64,000 bases of DNA, taken from Bin5 sp965218625. GTDB lineage: Bacteria; Chloroflexota; Anaerolineae; Caldilineales; Caldilineaceae. The position numbers and the translations under genes are program-made. The stretch covers positions 62,001 through 126,000 of the forward strand of contig CBDCLG010000015.1 of assembly GCA_965218625.1 (NCBI GenBank), in the 5' to 3' direction. Below the pieces are notes generated by a model. The model saw only the letters and a list, made by a program, of their open reading frames with translations. It was not told the DNA's origin and ran no database searches. Shown here in pieces: positions 1 to 7,616 of this stretch. Each line of letters opens with the position of its first letter. Positions within the stretch are counted from its first letter, which is position 1.

Positions 1-346
1 GGGCCTGGTCCACATTGGGGTCGCTGCCGAGGAAGGCGCTGTTGCTGCCGCCGATGCGTTCGCCATCGAGGAAAACGTTGAAGAAATAACTGTTCAGACG
101 GACCGGCAGCGGCGAGCGGTTGTGCAGCTGGAACTGCAGGATGAGGCGATCGCTGCTGCCGTCGGCCCGGCGCACATCGGTCAACTCCAGTTCGAGACTC
201 TGAACGCTCTTGATCGAGTTTATGTAGTTGGAGGCGCTGCGCCAGCTGGCAGTCAGCGCGACAATACCGAGGAGTACGAGGAGTGTGTGGGCGATTCGCG
301 CCCGTTTGGGCGCGGCGACGTTCACCCCGCCTGCCTGCTCAGACAC
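1..346 (-). CDS. Membrane-anchored hypothetical protein, LEA14-like (partial, C-terminus outside window)
   Basis: The reading frame opens with GTG at 346 and runs off the left edge, so only about 115 residues are visible. An N-terminal stretch (SEQAGG...PKRARIAH) precedes one hydrophobic segment at about residues 20-33 (TLLVLLGIVALTAS), then a beta-rich part containing ELELTDVRRADGSS and LILQFQLHNRSPLPV. That pattern recalls LEA14/water-stress domains, in which a hydrophobic strand is followed by 'NP/NRxPLPV'. The start overlaps the stop of the upstream dioxygenase gene by 8 bases, which suggests translational coupling as the last visible gene of the operon. Family assignment is by pattern only; the function is unknown. 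Confidence 0.6.
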   Translation of the reverse strand, partial: MSEQAGGVNVAAPKRARIAHTLLVLLGIVALTASWRSASNYINSIKSVQSLELELTDVRRADGSSDRLILQFQLHNRSPLPVRLNSYFFNVFLDGERIGGSNSAFLGSDPNVDQA

Positions 347-1115
347 ACCCCGGGTACGACCTGCCGCGCACGGAGATATAGTCGATGTGGACCTCGTCGG
401 GGGCGCTCAGGTCTTTGGTCTTGGCCATCATGTAGTGCAGGGCCCAGGCGCGGCGGCGCTTAGTGGATGTGTTGGCGCTGGAGTAGTGCAGGTTCAGGCT
501 GTGGAAGAGGAGGCAGCCGCCGGCGGGCACGGGTACGGGCACCTCGCGCGCTTTCATCTCTTCGGTCAACAGCTGGGGCAGGTGCTTCAGCTGAAGCAGG
601 CCGTACTTCTGGCTGCCGGGAATGCAACGTATGCAGCCGTTTTCGAACGTGGCTTCATCGAGCGCGATCCAGCAGGTGATCTGATTCTGGGGGATGAGGA
701 AGGGCCACGACGCTGTATCCTGGTGATATTCCTTGACGGAGCCATGCCCGGGCGGCTTCATAAAGATCTGATCGCCGAGCAGCTTGATGTCGGGCTCGTC
801 GAACAGTTCGGAGATGAGGTCGACGAGCTTCGGTTTTTTGGCAACGGCGAGGAAGCTGTCGTTTACAGAGGCCGGAAAGTTGATCTTACGCAGCTCGTCG
901 AGCGCGGAGTCGGCCTGCACCTCGCCGCGCGCCACGACCGCTTCCTTCTCGATGACGGGGATCCCCTTGATATCGGGGGGAACTTCGACGCGGCCGAAGG
1001 CGATGTCCTCGGTCAGCTGTTGCAGCTGTGCCAGCTCGGCGGGGTCGAGCAGCGTTGGGTAGGGCAGGAAACCGTCGCGCCAGAAGGCGGCCTTTTGCTC
1101 AGGTGTCAAAATCAT
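339..1115 (-). CDS. Phytanoyl-CoA dioxygenase (PhyH) family protein
   Basis: A 258-residue non-haem Fe(II)/2-oxoglutarate-dependent oxygenase. The iron ligands are visible as H-x-D in VKEYHQDTASWPF (middle) and the distal His in LLFHSLNLHYS, followed by RRAWALHYM, which carries the Arg expected for 2-oxoglutarate. I start at the ATG at 1115 (MILTPEQKAAFWRDGF) because a strong GGAGGAAGAG ribosome site lies just upstream; the upstream extension in frame is not typical of the family. It lies 40 bases after the permease gene and overlaps the next gene, so it is probably cotranscribed with the importer. PhyH enzymes hydroxylate varied small substrates, and which one is used here cannot be read from sequence. 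Confidence 0.85.
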   Translation of the reverse strand: MILTPEQKAAFWRDGFLPYPTLLDPAELAQLQQLTEDIAFGRVEVPPDIKGIPVIEKEAVVARGEVQADSALDELRKINFPASVNDSFLAVAKKPKLVDLISELFDEPDIKLLGDQIFMKPPGHGSVKEYHQDTASWPFLIPQNQITCWIALDEATFENGCIRCIPGSQKYGLLQLKHLPQLLTEEMKAREVPVPVPAGGCLLFHSLNLHYSSANTSTKRRRAWALHYMMAKTKDLSAPDEVHIDYISVRGRSYPGCV

Positions 1116-1155
1116 CTCTTCCTCCAATGCGCTCGGGTGAGCGCGTCTGACGGGC

Positions 1156-2079
1156 TCAATCAAGGGTCATGCGCGGGTCGAGTGCGTCGCGCAGGCCGTC
1201 GCCGATGAAGTTGATACACAGGACGCAGATGGTGATCATGAGGCCGGGCGGAACCCAGAACCAAGGCATGTCTTCAATAATCGAGATGTTTCGGGCCTCG
1301 TTGAGCATGTTGCCCCAACTGGGCGTCGGCACCTGAACCCCCAGGCCGAGAAAGCTGAGTCCGGCCTCGGTCAGGATGGCGCCGGCGATGCCGAAGCTGG
1401 CGGCTACGGTGATCGGCGCGACCACGTTGGGCAGAACGTGGCGCACGATAATCCATTTCTGCTCGACACCGACAGCGTGCGCGGCCATGACATAGTCCAT
1501 TTCACGGATCGAGAGGATGAGGCTGCGCACCAGGCGGGCGACCCCGGTCCACCCGATCAGGCCGATGGCGAGCATGGAGTTGTAGATACCCGGCCCGATA
1601 AAGGAGACAATTGTGATCAGGATGATGAGCGTCGGAAAGGCCATGACGGTGTCGGTGACGCGCATGATCAGGGCGTCGGCGCGGCCGCCGTAGTAGCCCG
1701 AAACGCTGCCGAGAATGGTTCCGATGGTGATGGAGAGTGAGACAGCCACGATTCCGACGGACATTGAAACGCGGCCGCCGAAGACGACCCGGCTCCACAC
1801 GTCGCGCCCGGTGAGGTCGGTGCCCAGCAGGTGGCCGGACCCGGGGGCCAGCCCGATTTCCTTGATCTCGATTTTGGCCGGGTCGATCGGGGCCACAATG
1901 GAGGCCAGTGGAAAGAACATGACGACAAACAGGACCATCAGGACGGCGCTGGCCAGGGCCAGTCTGTGGCGGCGAAATCGACGCCAGGCCCGGAGACGCT
2001 GTGCGGCGGCTCCGCCTTCGTCTGGCCCGAGGGCGGAGGATATCTCCTGGAGGCCTTCAGATTTTCCTTCAACGCTCAT
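1156..2079 (-). CDS. ABC transporter permease, DppC/OppC type
   Basis: A 307-residue inner-membrane permease of the peptide/opine/nickel family. After a charged N-terminus (AWRRFRRHRLALAS) comes the first membrane helix, then the N-terminal OppC motif region HLLGTDLTGRDVWSRVVFGG and the conserved MRVTDTVMAFPTLIILI. The EAA loop that contacts the ATPase is visible around AAHAVGVEQKWIIVRHVLPN, followed by AILTEAGLSFLGLG and the C-terminal GDGLRDALDPR signature of DppC. It follows the DppB-like gene by 83 bases. Together they should form the translocation channel for the three upstream binding proteins. No ATPase gene is present in this operon. Confidence 0.92.
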   Translation of the reverse strand: MSVEGKSEGLQEISSALGPDEGGAAAQRLRAWRRFRRHRLALASAVLMVLFVVMFFPLASIVAPIDPAKIEIKEIGLAPGSGHLLGTDLTGRDVWSRVVFGGRVSMSVGIVAVSLSITIGTILGSVSGYYGGRADALIMRVTDTVMAFPTLIILITIVSFIGPGIYNSMLAIGLIGWTGVARLVRSLILSIREMDYVMAAHAVGVEQKWIIVRHVLPNVVAPITVAASFGIAGAILTEAGLSFLGLGVQVPTPSWGNMLNEARNISIIEDMPWFWVPPGLMITICVLCINFIGDGLRDALDPRMTLD

Positions 2080-2162
2080 AGTTCATCCGGTTTCCGGTGT
2101 TCAGGCAGCGCATTCCGCAGCCAGGAGTCTGCCCAGAGCCTGGTGTCTGAACAGTTGTTCGC

Positions 2163-3146
2163 CTATTCGTAGCGGATGCGGGGATCGATCGTTCCGTAGG
2201 TGAGATCTGTTATCAGGTTGCTGGCGACAATGGTCAGGGCGGAGACAAGCACCATTCCCATAATCAGAGGATAGTCACGCGTTGCGACACCGTCCAGATA
2301 GAGAATTCCCATTCCGGGCCAGTTGAATATTGTCTCGATGATGATTGCGCCGCCGAAAAGGCTGGGCAGGCGCAGGCCGATGATGGTGATGACCGGCAGG
2401 AGTGCGTTGCGAAGGGTATGGCGGAAAACGACCACTTTCTCGCTCAGCCCTTTGCTGCGGGCGACGGTGACGTAGTCGAGCCGGACGACCTCGAGCACGC
2501 TTGAACGCGTGTAGCGCATGATCCCGGCCGTCGTTTCCAGGCCCAGCACGAGGGCGGGCAGCGCCAGATAGCGGAGCCGGTCGACTATGGTCCCCCAGAA
2601 GCCGAAATCCTTGCCGATGGACGAATAGCCGCTGGTCGGCAACCATCCAAATTTGAGCGAAAAAAGGTAGATCGCGGCTATCGCGGCAAAGAATCCGGGG
2701 ATGGAGATGCCGATAAAGGCCAGGAAGGTCAGTGCATAGTCGGGCGGCGTGTACTGTTTCAACGCCGAAAAGATGCCGAGCGGAATGCCCAGGACGACGG
2801 AGATCACCATGGCCGCGGCCATGAGGCGCAACGTGGCCGGCAGGCGGCGCGCGATCTCCTCGCTGACGGGTATTTTGCTGCGGATGCGCACGCCGAGGTT
2901 GCCCTGGAAGAGGCCGCCCATCCATTGCAGATAGCGGATGGGGGCGGGTTGGTCGAGCCCGTATTTTTCGCGCAGCTTTTCGGCGTTCGAGCCTTCGTCG
3001 CCGCCGGCCCCGGTCTCGAAGTCCATCAAGATCATGGCAGAGACGGCGTCGCCCGGCGCCAGTTCGGTGAAGGTGAAGGTGATGATCGTGATCCCGAACA
3101 GCACGGGCAGCATCTGGACAAGGCGGCGAAGAATGTAGCGGTTCAT
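2163..3146 (-). CDS. ABC transporter permease, DppB/OppB type
   Basis: A 327-residue permease with the DppB N-terminus MNRYILRRLVQMLPVLFGIT, a large periplasmic loop (EKLREKYGLDQPAPIRYLQW) and the EAA loop region (VARSKGLSEKVVVFRHTLRN) before LLPVITIIGL. The C-terminus DLTYGTIDPRIRYE is diagnostic of the family. I place the start at 3146. The 23-residue upstream extension would lie partly in the hairpin at 3185-3215 and lacks the usual sequence; the Shine-Dalgarno at 3146 is weak, so translation may depend on coupling or mRNA structure. It is followed by the DppC-like partner. Confidence 0.9.
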   Translation of the reverse strand: MNRYILRRLVQMLPVLFGITIITFTFTELAPGDAVSAMILMDFETGAGGDEGSNAEKLREKYGLDQPAPIRYLQWMGGLFQGNLGVRIRSKIPVSEEIARRLPATLRLMAAAMVISVVLGIPLGIFSALKQYTPPDYALTFLAFIGISIPGFFAAIAAIYLFSLKFGWLPTSGYSSIGKDFGFWGTIVDRLRYLALPALVLGLETTAGIMRYTRSSVLEVVRLDYVTVARSKGLSEKVVVFRHTLRNALLPVITIIGLRLPSLFGGAIIIETIFNWPGMGILYLDGVATRDYPLIMGMVLVSALTIVASNLITDLTYGTIDPRIRYE

Positions 3147-3184
3147 GGGCAGTATCGGGTCTGGTAAAGGGTTGATACGAGTCA

Positions 3185-3215
3185 GTGGATAGCGGTCGGA
3201 AATACCGCTATCCAC
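3185..3215. repeat. Perfect 12-bp inverted repeat after binding-protein gene
   Basis: GTGGATAGCGGT at 3185-3196 and its exact complement at 3204-3215 flank a 7-base loop. It sits 23 bases beyond the stop of the third binding-protein gene and just before the permease genes. The outer bases GTCAGTGGA also appear in the hairpins at 5371 and 7559. It is likely an mRNA-stabilising or partial-termination hairpin that lowers permease relative to binding-protein expression; no U-tract follows it. Confidence 0.8.
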
Positions 3216-3237
3216 CGAGCGCTAGTTGCTGTTCTTC

Positions 3238-4965
3238 TTACTCTCCGGCCAGATACCACCTGTTCGGGTAGCGGTCGGCGTAAGGGTTATCGAGCTGCCG
3301 CCATGTATTGTTGCATACGTCGGCGCTAAAGGCGAAGTAGCGCGTCGGCCAGAAGACGGGAATCTCGCCGGCGTCGGCGGTGATGATCTCGGTGGCGCGG
3401 TACAGCATCTCTTTACGTTTCTCCGGGTCAGGCTCGGACATGGCGGCCTCGGACAGCTGGTCGAACTCTTCGTTGCAGTAGTGACCTGCATTGCGGCCAG
3501 CCGGCCAGCTGCGGTCGCAACCGAGAGAGAGCCTCAGTTGATCTGGATTGAACCAGCCACAGCAACCGTAGGAGAGATGAAAGTCGTCGTTGTCCAGGAC
3601 ACGGGCGACCCAAGCGGGACCGTCAAGGTAGACAAGCTCGACCTTGATGCCGACGTCAGCCCAGTACTGCTGCATGGCGGCGTGGATGCGCTTGTTCTGG
3701 TCGTCCTGGTAGTAGGTGACGAAGTCAATCTCCATCTCGGGGTCCCAGCCGGCTTCTGCCAGCAGCTCGCGCGCCTTGTCGGGGTTGTATTCGTACTTGG
3801 TGATGTCGGGGCTTACGAAATCGGGATTTGTCATGCGCAGATGGAGCACCTCGGCCAGGTCGCCGTAGTAGGCTTCGGCCATGGATTCGCGGTCAAGCGC
3901 ATAGAGGAGCGCCTGCCGGAGGCGTGCATCCTGCCATAGTTCTCGGTTCTGGTTGGGGAAAATCGTCATGCCGCCTGCGAGCAGGCCGCCAAGCAGAACG
4001 ATATCGGGGTCGTCCTTGTAGCGCTCATATTCGACGGCTGTGACGCGGCCGGCCATGTGAATCTCGCCGTTTTCGAGCGCGGCAAAGGCGGTCGCGCCGG
4101 ACAGTCCGATGCGGAAGATGATGCGGTCAATGTAAGGGCGGCCGGCGTAGTAGTCCTCGTTGGCTTCGAGGATATAGTACTGGTCCGGCTCGAATTCACC
4201 CATGATGAAGGGGCCGGAGCCAACCGGATTGCGGACGGCATACTCCGAATCGCCCAGTTCGGCGAAGGGGATTCCATCGAGCAGATGCTTCGGCCAGATG
4301 TTGAAGGAGGCCATATTGTTGAGCACGCTGCTGCGAGCCCGCACCAGGTTCAGCTCGAGGGTGTAGTCGTCAACCACCTTGATGCCGGAGATTTCGTCGG
4401 CTTCGCCGTTATCAAAGGCTTCGGCGCCGACCAGCTGATCCAGCCCGGAGGTGCGGCCGTGGGAGGCGCCGGTATCGGGGTGGAAGAAAAGTTCCAGCGA
4501 GTACTTAACGTCCTCGGCGGTCAGCGGCTCGCCATCGTGGAAGCGCACATCATCGCGCAGGTGGAAGGTATAGATGAGGCCGTCTTCGGAAACGCCCCAG
4601 CTTGTGGCAACGTCGGGATGAATGGTGACGGCATCGGTGTCGCGGTCGATCAGCTGATTCCAAATGTAAGGGTCAGCGGCCGAGAAGATGAACCAGTTGC
4701 TGCCGGTCATGGCGCCGGCGCCGCCGGCGATGATCACCTCGCCGCCAAACTTGGGCGGTGAATCGGGGCAGACGTTGATTGTCGAGCTGCCGACGTCGGC
4801 GGGGTCGTACCAGAGCTCTTCGGGCTCGGCTGCGGTCTCCTCCTGCATCTCCTCCTCTTCCATCTCTGCCGCGTCCGTGGCGACCGGTACGGCGCAGGCT
4901 GCCAGCAACCCTACCAGCAAGACCAGAAAGATGGCGATTCCAACGCGCTTCCCTGTGATTGACAT
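3238..4965 (-). CDS. Peptide/opine-type ABC substrate-binding lipoprotein (family 5), copy C
   Basis: A 575-residue SBP_bac_5 protein. The signal peptide MSITGKRVGIAIFLVLL ends in lipobox VGLLAAC, followed by an acidic Glu/Met-rich linker (EMEEEEMQEE) typical of a membrane tether. The family motif is seen in DVRFHDGEPLTAEDVKYSLE, then NPVGSGPFIMGEFEPDQYYI. I start at ATG 4965 because of the AGGGGGTAGGAAC ribosome site and because the signal peptide begins there; the longer upstream frame is leader RNA. Sequence is nearly the same as the two upstream copies through most of its length. It captures a small peptide- or amide-like solute outside the membrane for the DppBC-like permeases downstream; the substrate is unknown. 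Confidence 0.93.
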   Translation of the reverse strand: MSITGKRVGIAIFLVLLVGLLAACAVPVATDAAEMEEEEMQEETAAEPEELWYDPADVGSSTINVCPDSPPKFGGEVIIAGGAGAMTGSNWFIFSAADPYIWNQLIDRDTDAVTIHPDVATSWGVSEDGLIYTFHLRDDVRFHDGEPLTAEDVKYSLELFFHPDTGASHGRTSGLDQLVGAEAFDNGEADEISGIKVVDDYTLELNLVRARSSVLNNMASFNIWPKHLLDGIPFAELGDSEYAVRNPVGSGPFIMGEFEPDQYYILEANEDYYAGRPYIDRIIFRIGLSGATAFAALENGEIHMAGRVTAVEYERYKDDPDIVLLGGLLAGGMTIFPNQNRELWQDARLRQALLYALDRESMAEAYYGDLAEVLHLRMTNPDFVSPDITKYEYNPDKARELLAEAGWDPEMEIDFVTYYQDDQNKRIHAAMQQYWADVGIKVELVYLDGPAWVARVLDNDDFHLSYGCCGWFNPDQLRLSLGCDRSWPAGRNAGHYCNEEFDQLSEAAMSEPDPEKRKEMLYRATEIITADAGEIPVFWPTRYFAFSADVCNNTWRQLDNPYADRYPNRWYLAGE

Positions 4966-4995
4966 TGTTCCTACCCCCTTTGCTCTTGGTGTGCT

Positions 4996-5015
4996 GCGCC
5001 CGTAGATGCAGGCGC
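4996..5015 (-). promoter_or_regulatory. Conserved leader hairpin upstream of binding protein C
   Basis: In the transcript, GCGCC pairs with GGCGC around a 10-base loop, about 30 bases before the start codon. An almost identical element lies at 7187-7206 before copy B, so the duplicated unit includes the leader. A role in mRNA stability or translation is inferred only from conservation. Confidence 0.4.
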
Positions 5016-5247
5016 GATCCGGGTGCACGAAACAAACAGTTCGCCAGCGGGCAATGAAGCGAACGTAGCTACTGCAATCGAAGGTGATGGTTGGTCGGCG
5101 GCACAAAGTGTCTCCCGGGCTTCCCCAACCGGTGAGGATAGAGATCCGAGTCGGTACAAATGGGACGAATCACGGTAGAAAGGATTAGGAAATGCCATCC
5201 TTGTCATCGAAGCGCAGAAAGCGCAGCCATTGCGGTCCGGCGCGCTT

Positions 5248-5275
5248 CTTATATCACACGCCCGGGCTGGGTCAA
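5248..5275 (-). promoter_or_regulatory. Possible sigma-70 promoter for binding protein C
   Basis: TTGACC (-35, bases 5270-5275) and TATAAG (-10, bases 5248-5253) are separated by 16 bases. A transcript from here would have a leader of about 275 bases before the ATG at 4965, giving copy C and the permeases their own promoter. Confidence 0.45.
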
Positions 5276-5370
5276 ACAGAATTCCGAACCCGTTCGGGCG
5301 AAATCCGAACAGTGCGGATCCAAGGGTTCTGACTCTGCGCCAGGTCAAAGGTTCATGAACGGCAGGCCGC

Positions 5371-5411
5371 GGTCAGTGGATGGCATGACTGCCAGCCGCC
5401 ATCCACTGACC
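5371..5411. repeat. 14-bp inverted repeat after binding-protein copy B
   Basis: GGTCAGTGGATGGC at 5371-5384 pairs perfectly with 5398-5411 across a 13-base loop. It begins 18 bases after the stop of copy B and is related in sequence to the hairpins at 3185 and 7559. It fits a stabiliser or leaky terminator ending the copy B message. Confidence 0.8.
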
Positions 5412-5428
5412 ACGATTCATTGCATTTC

Positions 5429-7156
5429 TTACTCGCCGGCCAGATACCACTTATTCGGGTAGCGGTCGGCATAAGGATTATCCAGCTGGCGCCAGGTATT
5501 GTTGCACACGTCGGCGCTGAAGGCGAAGTAACGCGTCGGCCAGAATACGGGGATTTCGCCGGCCTCCGCGGTGATGATCTCGGTTGCTCGGTAGATCATC
5601 TCCTTACGCTTCTCCGGGTCGGGCTCGGACATGGCGCCTTCGGACAGTGCGTCGAATTCCTCGTTGCAGTAGTGGCCTACGTTGCGGCCCGCCGGCCAGC
5701 TGCGGTCACAGCCGAGCGAGAGGCGCAGCTGGTCGGGATCGAACCAGCCGCAGCAGCCGTAGGAGAGGTCGAATTCATCGTTGTCATAGACGCGGGCGAC
5801 CCAGGCGGGGCCGTCGAGATAGACGAGATCAACCTTGACGCCGACATCAGCCCAGTACTGCTGCATGGCGGCGTGGATGCGTTTGTTCTGGTCATCCTGG
5901 TAGTAGGTGACGAAGTTGACCTCCTGCTCCGTATCCCAGCCGGCCTCGGCCAGCAGCTCGCGCGCCCTGTCCGGATCGTAGTCGTACTTGGTGATATTGG
6001 GGCTTACGAATTCGGGATTTGTCATGCGAAGATGGAGCACCTCGGCCAGGTCGCCGTAGTAGGCTTCGGCCATCGACTGGCGGTCAAGCGCATGGATGAG
6101 GGCCTGCCGCACGCGGGCATCCTGCCACAGGGGTTTGTTCTGGTTGGCCCAGACGGTCATGCCGCCTGCGAGCAGGCCGCCAAGCAGAACGATATCGGGG
6201 TCGTCCTTGTAGCGCTCGTATTCGACGGCTGTGACGCGGCCGGCCATGTGAACCTCGCCGTTTTCAAGCGCGGCAAAGGCGGTCGCGCCGGACAGGCCGA
6301 TGCGGAAGATGATGCGGTCAATGTAAGGGCTGCCGGCGTAGTAGTCCTCGTTGGCTTCGAGGATATAGTACTGGTCCGGCTCGAATTCACCCATCTTGAA
6401 GGGGCCGGAACCGACCGGATTGCGTACGGCATACTCGGACTCGCCCAGTTCGGCGAAGGGGATTCCATCGAGCAGATGCTTCGGCCAGATGTTGAAGGAG
6501 GCCATGTTGTTGAGGACGCTGCTGCGCGCCCGCACCATGTTCAGCTCGATGGTATGGTCGTCCACGACCTTGATGCCGGAAATATCATCGGCCTCGCCGT
6601 TTTCGAAGGCCTCGGCGCCGACCAGCTGATCCAGCCCGGAGGTGCGTCCGTGGGAGGCGCCTGTATCGGGATGGAAGAAGATCTCCAGCGAATACTTGAC
6701 ATCCTCGGCGGTAAGCGGCTCGCCGTCGTGGAAGCGGACATCATCGCGCAGGTGGAAGGTATAGGTGAGGCCGTCTTCGGAAACGCCCCAGCTTGTGGCA
6801 ACGTCGGGATGAATGGTGACGGCATCGGTGTCGCGGTCGATCAGCTGATTCCAAATGTAAGGGTCTGCGGCCGAGAAGATGAACCAGTTGCTACCGGTCA
6901 TCGCGCCGGCGGCGCCGGCGATAATGACCTCGCCGCCATATTTAGGCGGTGAATCGGGGCAGACGTTGATAGTCGAGCTGCCGATGTCCGCCGGATCGTA
7001 CCAGAGCTCGGCAGGCTCCTCCGCCATTTCTTCCTTCATCTCCTCCTCATCCATCTCCGCCGGCCCTGTCGCGGCCGGCGCGGCGCAGGCTGCGAGCAGC
7101 CCGACCAGCAAGATGAGGAAAATGAAGAATCCAACCTGCTTTCTTGTGATCGACAT
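5429..7156 (-). CDS. Peptide/opine-type ABC substrate-binding lipoprotein (family 5), copy B
   Basis: A 575-residue paralogue of the flanking copies, with signal peptide MSITRKQVGFFIFLILL, lipobox VGLLAAC and an acidic linker (EMDEEEMKEE). The SBP_bac_5 motif DVRFHDGEPLTAEDVKYSLE and GSGPFKMGEFEPDQYYI match copy C almost residue for residue. Differences cluster in the acidic linker and in a few surface positions, for example WANQNKPLWQDARVRQ against PNQNRELWQDARLRQ in copy C. AAGGAGG eight bases upstream supports the ATG at 7156. A 460-base spacer with its own hairpin separates it from copy A. The exact length match suggests recent duplication, with possible divergence in ligand choice. Confidence 0.93.
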   Translation of the reverse strand: MSITRKQVGFFIFLILLVGLLAACAAPAATGPAEMDEEEMKEEMAEEPAELWYDPADIGSSTINVCPDSPPKYGGEVIIAGAAGAMTGSNWFIFSAADPYIWNQLIDRDTDAVTIHPDVATSWGVSEDGLTYTFHLRDDVRFHDGEPLTAEDVKYSLEIFFHPDTGASHGRTSGLDQLVGAEAFENGEADDISGIKVVDDHTIELNMVRARSSVLNNMASFNIWPKHLLDGIPFAELGESEYAVRNPVGSGPFKMGEFEPDQYYILEANEDYYAGSPYIDRIIFRIGLSGATAFAALENGEVHMAGRVTAVEYERYKDDPDIVLLGGLLAGGMTVWANQNKPLWQDARVRQALIHALDRQSMAEAYYGDLAEVLHLRMTNPEFVSPNITKYDYDPDRARELLAEAGWDTEQEVNFVTYYQDDQNKRIHAAMQQYWADVGVKVDLVYLDGPAWVARVYDNDEFDLSYGCCGWFDPDQLRLSLGCDRSWPAGRNVGHYCNEEFDALSEGAMSEPDPEKRKEMIYRATEIITAEAGEIPVFWPTRYFAFSADVCNNTWRQLDNPYADRYPNKWYLAGE

Positions 7157-7186
7157 CGTTCAAACCCTCCTTGTCGTTGTTGCGAT

Positions 7187-7206
7187 GCGCCCGGTGGTGC
7201 AGGCGC
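7187..7206 (-). promoter_or_regulatory. Conserved leader hairpin upstream of binding protein B
   Basis: GCGCC and GGCGC arms around a 10-base loop lie 31 bases before the start codon. They match the element at 4996-5015 in position and sequence, including the flanking CCCGG and GCA bases. Copy A's leader keeps only part of this sequence. Confidence 0.4.
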
Positions 7207-7558
7207 GAGCCGGGTACATGAATCCAAACACGTCGTCGGTGGCCGAGCAGCAATCGTTGCTATCGCGGTCGAACGAGATGGACGGTTTACTTCATGAGAC
7301 TGCTCCCGGGCCTCCCGGACATACGAGGACGGAAACGCGAATCGGTGAAACAAGGACGAATCTCAGACGAAAGAACGACGAGAGGTCATGATCGCAAACA
7401 AATAGCCGGCTACGCAGCCTTTACGACCTGAAACCTCTCTGACATCACATGCTCAGGTTGCGCAAGACTCTATCAAGAAGCGAAGGACAAGACCTTTTGA
7501 AAGCGGCGCCGGAAGAATTGATTCCGGGTAGACTTACGGTCCGTGATCGGTAGTCGGG

Positions 7559-7599
7559 GGTCAGTGGACAGCAGGTCTGCTACCCGCTGTCCACTGACC
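7559..7599. repeat. 14-bp inverted repeat after binding-protein copy A
   Basis: GGTCAGTGGACAGC at 7559-7572 pairs perfectly with 7586-7599 across a 13-base loop, 18 bases past the stop of copy A. Compared with the hairpin at 5371, both arms carry matching changes (TGGC to CAGC with GCCA to GCTG), so pairing was kept while sequence drifted. Confidence 0.8.
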
Positions 7600-7616
7600 A
7601 TTAGGCACAATTATTC

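Noticed and set aside
228..1208. Long plus-strand frame of 326 codons
   Set aside because: It is antisense to the PhyH gene, has no ribosome site and shows a composition typical of the complement of a high-GC gene.
5420..6952. 510-codon plus-strand frame
   Set aside because: It mirrors the binding-protein gene on the other strand; similar antisense frames occur at copies A and C, which shows they arise from the coding pattern.
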